NCBI GenBank assembly: GCA_029265335.1
Contig: JAJUJN010000144.1
Location: forward strand, 1-5,738
Source: Alcaligenaceae bacterium
GTDB lineage: Bacteria > Pseudomonadota > Gammaproteobacteria > Burkholderiales > Burkholderiaceae_B
Direction of reading: 5' to 3'
DNA: 5,738 nucleotides
Below the pieces are notes generated by a model, which saw only the letters and a list, made by a program, of their open reading frames with translations, was not told the origin of the DNA and made no database searches. This document shows, piece after piece, positions 1 to 5,738 of the stretch (its first letter is position 1; each line of letters opens with the position of its first letter). Both the position numbers and the translations under genes were made by a program.

Positions 1-1532
1 ATGCGGCCGCGATCCTGCAGCTTCCACAGGGCGTAGGCCACTGCCTGACCGTCGTCCTGACTGATAAGCACCCCGTTGCGACGCTCGCCCACCGCACCTT
101 CCTTCAATGGCCCATAGTCGTCGAAAACATGGCTCATGATGCCGGTGCCGCGGGTGAGAGTTAAGAACTCGCCCTGAAAACCGATCAGGCCACGCGCGGG
201 GATGCGGTACTCGAGGCGTACCCGGCCACGACTATCGGGCTGCATATCCTGCAGATCGCCTTTACGACGGCCCAACTCTTCCATGATGGAACCTTGGTGA
301 GCTTCTTCCACGTCAACCGTGAGGTGCTCATAGGGCTCCTGCAATTCGCCGTCGATCTCGCGCAGCACCACTCGCGGCCGCGACACCGCCAACTCGTAAC
401 CTTCGCGACGCATGTTCTCGATGAGAATGGTGAGGTGCAGTTCACCCCGCCCCGACACTTCGAAGACGGTTTCGTCGTCGGTGTCGCGCACCCGCAGCGC
501 CACGTTGGACTTCAACTCGCGGTCGAGGCGCTCGCGCACTTGCCGACTGGTCACGAACTTTCCTTCGCGACCGGCCAACGGTGAGGTATTCACCATGAAG
601 TTCATGGTGAGCGTGGGCTCATCGATGCGCAACAGCGGCAAGGCTTCGGGCTTGGCGGGATCGGTGAGCGTGCAGCCAATTCCGATTTCGTCGATACCGT
701 GAATCAGCACGATATCACCCGCCTGCGCTTCGTCGACCGCAACCCGCTCCAGGCCATGAAACTTCTGCACTTCGTTCACCCGGCCTTTAGTGCTTTCGCC
801 GTCTTCGCCGAACTTCACCAGCACGTCCTGGCCGGCACGCAGGCGGCCGCGGTTGATGCGACCCACGCCGATTTTGCCCACATAGCTGTTGTAATCGAGC
901 GAGATGATCTGCAGCTGCAGCGGCCCGTCTACGTCGTCGTCGCGCACCGGCACGTATTCCAGGATGGCGTCGAACAAGGGCCGCATGTCGCCCGAACGAA
1001 CGGTATCCTCCAAGCCTGCGTAACCTGACAGACCAGAGGCATAGATCACCGGAAAGTCGAGTTGCTCTTCGGTGGCGCCCAGCTTGTCGAACAAATCGAA
1101 AGTGGCATTGATCACATAATCGGGCCGGGCGCCCGCGCGATCGATCTTGTTGACCACCACAATGGGCTTGAGGCCCAGCGCCAGCGCCTTGCGGGTGACA
1201 AACCGCGTCTGCGGCATGGGCCCTTCAACGGCGTCGACCAAAAGCAACACCCCATCGACCATCGACAGCACCCGCTCCACCTCGCCACCAAAGTCGGCGT
1301 GACCAGGCGTGTCGATGATGTTGATATGAGTGCCCTCATACTCCACGGCGCAATTCTTGGCGAGAATGGTGATGCCCCGCTCTTTTTCGAGGTCGCCGGA
1401 GTCCATCACACGTTCATCGAGATGCTGATTCTCGCGAAAGGTACCGGATTGCCGTAGCAGCTGGTCGACCAGGGTGGTTTTGCCGTGGTCGACGTGGGCG
1501 ATGATCGCCACATTGCGCAGGGCTCGTGTCAT
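1..1532 (-). CDS. typA: Ribosome-binding translational GTPase TypA/BipA (3' end cut by window edge)
   Basis: The protein is a translation-factor GTPase of the EF-G/LepA group that binds the ribosome and is linked to subunit assembly, stress and low-temperature growth. I translated the frame by hand: 510 complete codons without a stop, running off the left edge. It starts [20 protein letters not shown]. The G motifs are all present: G1 AHVDHGKT at residues 12-19, G2 ERGIT at 51-55, G3 DTPGH at 74-78, G4 NKID at 128-131 and a G5-like YASG at 164-167. After the G domain come a beta-barrel domain II, an EF-G domain III-like part with SGRGELHL at 360-367, and a domain V-like part. The BipA-specific C-terminal domain has begun (GVLIS, LQDRGR) when the window ends. 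E. coli BipA has about 607 residues, so roughly 95-100 are missing. The ATG at 1532 sits in an ATGA overlap with the truB stop and has an AAGGA nine bases upstream. No frameshift or lost key residue is seen. Confidence 0.97.
   Translation of the reverse strand, partial: MTRALRNVAIIAHVDHGKTTLVDQLLRQSGTFRENQHLDERVMDSGDLEKERGITILAKNCAVEYEGTHINIIDTPGHADFGGEVERVLSMVDGVLLLVDAVEGPMPQTRFVTRKALALGLKPIVVVNKIDRAGARPDYVINATFDLFDKLGATEEQLDFPVIYASGLSGYAGLEDTVRSGDMRPLFDAILEYVPVRDDDVDGPLQLQIISLDYNSYVGKIGVGRINRGRLRAGQDVLVKFGEDGESTKGRVNEVQKFHGLERVAVDEAQAGDIVLIHGIDEIGIGCTLTDPAKPEALPLLRIDEPTLTMNFMVNTSPLAGREGKFVTSRQVRERLDRELKSNVALRVRDTDDETVFEVSGRGELHLTILIENMRREGYELAVSRPRVVLREIDGELQEPYEHLTVDVEEAHQGSIMEELGRRKGDLQDMQPDSRGRVRLEYRIPARGLIGFQGEFLTLTRGTGIMSHVFDDYGPLKEGAVGERRNGVLISQDDGQAVAYALWKLQDRGR
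1529..1532 (-). promoter_or_regulatory. ATGA stop/start overlap joining truB and typA
   Basis: The minus strand reads ATGA: ATG (1532-1530) begins typA and TGA (1531-1529) ends truB. This arrangement is a classic sign of translational coupling within one message. It leaves no room for a terminator or a separate intergenic promoter. Confidence 0.85.
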
Positions 1533-2503
1533 GAAAAATATTCCTTGTTGAAAGCCTTCGATCGGTGGGGTTTGAGCCAGAGGCCGCGCCGCTCGGCCGT
1601 GCCCAGAAAAACATGCTCGGGAGCGTAAACCCGTATTTTGGGTGGGTCGGCGCCAACCTCGCCAGCCGCGGCCGCCAGCCCATCCAGGCGCGCTGCGGCC
1701 TCAGCAGGCAGCGGCACGGTCTGACCCAGCGCGTAGCGGCGCGCTTCGGCCATTGCCAGTGTGACCTCCGGCAAATCCACGAGCAACGAATCCAGCGGCA
1801 ACAAAAGATCGGTGGGCGAAGGGTGAGCTTCGAGCGTTTCCAGGCTCACCGCTTGCTCGATCCGAAAACCCGCGGTGGTGATCCGGCGCAAAGCGGTGAG
1901 GTGTGCACCAGCCCCGCTCGCTTGCCCGATATCCTGTGCCAGAGTACGGATATAGGTGCCTTTGGAACAGGCCACCCGCAAGCCCATTTCACAGCGCTCT
2001 TCATCGATGTGCAGAACGTCGAGCTCGTAGATCGTGACTTCCCGTGCCTCGCGCTCGACTTCGACACCTTCGCGAGCGTAGCGATACAGGGGTTTGCCGT
2101 CACGCTTGAGTGCTGAGTACATGGGTGGCACCTGCCGGATTCTGCCGCGAAACCGCGCGACTTCACGCGCAACCGCCTCGCGATCGCTCAACCACTCTCG
2201 CGCACGCGTGGCGTCGCCACTCACGATCTGGCCGGTATGGTCGCCGGTGTCGGTTTCGGCACCCAGACGCAAGATGGCCTCGTAGGCTTTGTCGGCGGCA
2301 AAGGTGTCGGTCGAGAACTTCGTGGCTTCGCCAAAGCAAAGCACCATGAGGCCGGCGGCAAATGGGTCGAGCGTGCCGGTATGCCCTGCCTTGCGGGCGT
2401 TCAGTAGGCGTCGCGCCGCTTGCAAGGCGTGATTGCTCGACATGCCCTCAGGCTTGTCGAGCAGCAATACGCCATCGATCGCCAGGCCACGCCGCGAAAC
2501 CAT
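1529..2503 (-). CDS. truB: tRNA pseudouridine(55) synthase TruB
   Basis: TruB converts uridine 55 in the T-loop of nearly all elongator tRNAs to pseudouridine and also acts as a tRNA-folding chaperone. The 324-residue product is close to the usual length (E. coli TruB 314). Visible motifs are the N-terminal [12 protein letters not shown] at about 13-24 and the catalytic-loop motif [11 protein letters not shown] at 41-51, with the nucleophile Asp46 matching E. coli Asp48. Tyr74 in [11 protein letters not shown] matches E. coli Tyr76. Further motifs are PPMYSALK at 126-133 and CSKGTYIRT at 179-187, which carries the conserved Arg186. The C-terminal part (about 232-312) resembles the TruB C-terminal domain and ends in a short basic tail. 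The start is firm: an in-frame TGA lies two codons upstream of the ATG, and a weak GAGTGG lies at 2510-2515. It follows rbfA by 38 bases and overlaps typA by 4 bases. All catalytic residues I can place are intact. Confidence 0.97.
   Translation of the reverse strand: MVSRRGLAIDGVLLLDKPEGMSSNHALQAARRLLNARKAGHTGTLDPFAAGLMVLCFGEATKFSTDTFAADKAYEAILRLGAETDTGDHTGQIVSGDATRAREWLSDREAVAREVARFRGRIRQVPPMYSALKRDGKPLYRYAREGVEVEREAREVTIYELDVLHIDEERCEMGLRVACSKGTYIRTLAQDIGQASGAGAHLTALRRITTAGFRIEQAVSLETLEAHPSPTDLLLPLDSLLVDLPEVTLAMAEARRYALGQTVPLPAEAAARLDGLAAAAGEVGADPPKIRVYAPEHVFLGTAERRGLWLKPHRSKAFNKEYFS
1542..1546 (-). promoter_or_regulatory. Ribosome binding site of typA (AAGGA)
   Basis: On the minus strand AAGGA lies nine bases upstream of the typA ATG at 1532, within the last codons of truB. 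It is the clearest Shine-Dalgarno site in the window. Together with the ATGA overlap it fixes the typA start and allows both new initiation and re-initiation by ribosomes leaving truB. Confidence 0.75.
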
Positions 2504-2541
2504 CGGTCACCACTCAGGTTGGAAAGTTGGCAGGCAGCGGC
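2504..2541 (-). other. rbfA-truB spacer, the longest non-coding stretch (38 bases)
   Basis: This is the only gap over five bases between genes here. On the minus strand it contains CCAACTTTCCAACC, a small direct repeat of CCAAC, and ends with a weak Shine-Dalgarno-like GAGTGG at 2515-2510, nine bases from the truB ATG if spacing is counted from GAG. I see no hairpin with a T-run and no convincing promoter boxes, so read-through from rbfA to truB is expected. Confidence 0.6.
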
Positions 2542-2964
2542 TTAACCGCGTACCTCGCCGGGGTCTTCGGGCGCCGGTGGCACCTCGTCGTCGGCGCGTA
2601 CACCTGGCCGATTGGCATGATCGATCAAACGATCCATCTCGAAGCTGCGCGCCATTTGTTCATCGTGCGCGAACTGCAGCCGCGGCACGGTGTGAATATG
2701 CAGCATTTTGTAGAGCTGGCTGTGCAGCCAGCCCGCCTTCTCGTTCAGCGCTTCGGAGGCGGCTTCGGGCGACGCGCCCAACACGGTGAAATACACACGC
2801 GCGTGAGCGTAGTCTACCGAGAGCTCGACACCGGTAAGCGTGATGAGCCCGGCGCGCGACACATCCAGCTCGCGCTGGATGAGCTTGGCCAGATCCTGTT
2901 GGATCTGGTCGGCCAGCCGCTGATTGCGGCTGGCGCCGGACCGGGACTTTTTATGACGACTCAT
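2542..2964 (-). CDS. rbfA: 30S ribosome-binding factor RbfA
   Basis: RbfA binds the maturing 30S subunit near the neck and helps finish 16S rRNA 5'-end processing; in E. coli it is a cold-shock protein needed at low temperature. The 140-residue product fits the family (E. coli 133). It is a single KH-like domain. A basic N-terminus ([10 protein letters not shown]) leads into helix 1 with [19 protein letters not shown] (15-33). Next come strands [20 protein letters not shown] (41-60) and the interrupted helix-turn [10 protein letters not shown] (75-84), with Ala77-Gly78 taking the place of the usual A/S-x-G feature. [11 protein letters not shown] (92-102) and [10 protein letters not shown] (106-115) follow. 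The tail from about 123 is acidic and proline-rich and probably disordered. I chose the ATG at 2964, five bases after the infB stop, because the family begins here; an in-frame ATG at 3129 would overlap infB by 160 bases and add 55 residues unlike RbfA. There is no good ribosome binding site, so translation probably depends on ribosomes ending infB. Confidence 0.96.
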   Translation of the reverse strand: MSRHKKSRSGASRNQRLADQIQQDLAKLIQRELDVSRAGLITLTGVELSVDYAHARVYFTVLGASPEAASEALNEKAGWLHSQLYKMLHIHTVPRLQFAHDEQMARSFEMDRLIDHANRPGVRADDEVPPAPEDPGEVRG

Positions 2965-2969
2965 AGGCT

Positions 2970-5738
<2,769 letters not shown>

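Noticed and set aside
3..10. GCGGCCGC at the window edge as a cloning or vector junction
   Set aside because: The typA frame reads straight through it as Asp-Arg-Gly-Arg, as expected for TypA, and the same octamer recurs inside genes.
1062..2116. Plus-strand open frames of 131 and 183 codons (1062-1457 and 1565-2116)
   Set aside because: They are antisense to typA and truB, whose conserved motifs are intact on the minus strand; no independent start signals or motifs are visible.

Overview
The window is GC-rich chromosomal DNA. Every gene I can support lies on the minus strand. Read in the direction of transcription, the order is infB (5' end off the right edge), rbfA, truB, typA/bipA (3' end off the left edge). 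This is the downstream half of the widespread nusA-infB translation operon, with typA joined directly after truB. From memory of these protein families, the IF-2, TruB and TypA sequences read most like betaproteobacteria, probably Burkholderiales and close to the Bordetella/Alcaligenaceae type. Supporting traits are the Ala/Pro/Lys/Glu-rich IF-2 linker, the [11 protein letters not shown] version of the IF-2 G3 region and the truB-typA adjacency. That placement is inference, not a database result.

Layout from right to left. Positions 5738-2970 hold infB: the last residues of the N-terminal conserved block, a low-complexity linker of about 320 residues ending in a Gly/Arg-rich stretch, then the second IF2_N domain, the GTPase domain, the beta-barrel and the two C-terminal domains. 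Five bases separate it from rbfA (2964-2542, 140 aa). A 38-base spacer leads to truB (2503-1529, 324 aa). The truB stop overlaps the typA start in an ATGA junction (1532-1529). typA then stays open to the left edge, giving 510 complete codons of an expected 600 or so.

All four products act on the ribosome or on tRNA. IF-2 places initiator fMet-tRNA on the 30S subunit, RbfA matures the 30S subunit and 16S rRNA, TruB makes pseudouridine 55 in tRNA, and TypA/BipA is a ribosome-binding GTPase linked to assembly and stress or cold growth. The tight spacing and overlap suggest one polycistronic message with translational coupling. No promoter, terminator, RNA gene, mobile element or CRISPR array is visible, and there is no stretch over 40 bases outside a gene.

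I found no undescribed system. The points worth a second look are modest: a TKID instead of NKID guanine-specificity motif in IF-2, the Gly/Arg-rich segment in the IF-2 linker, the coupled truB-typA junction, and six GCGGCCGC octamers in 5.7 kb.
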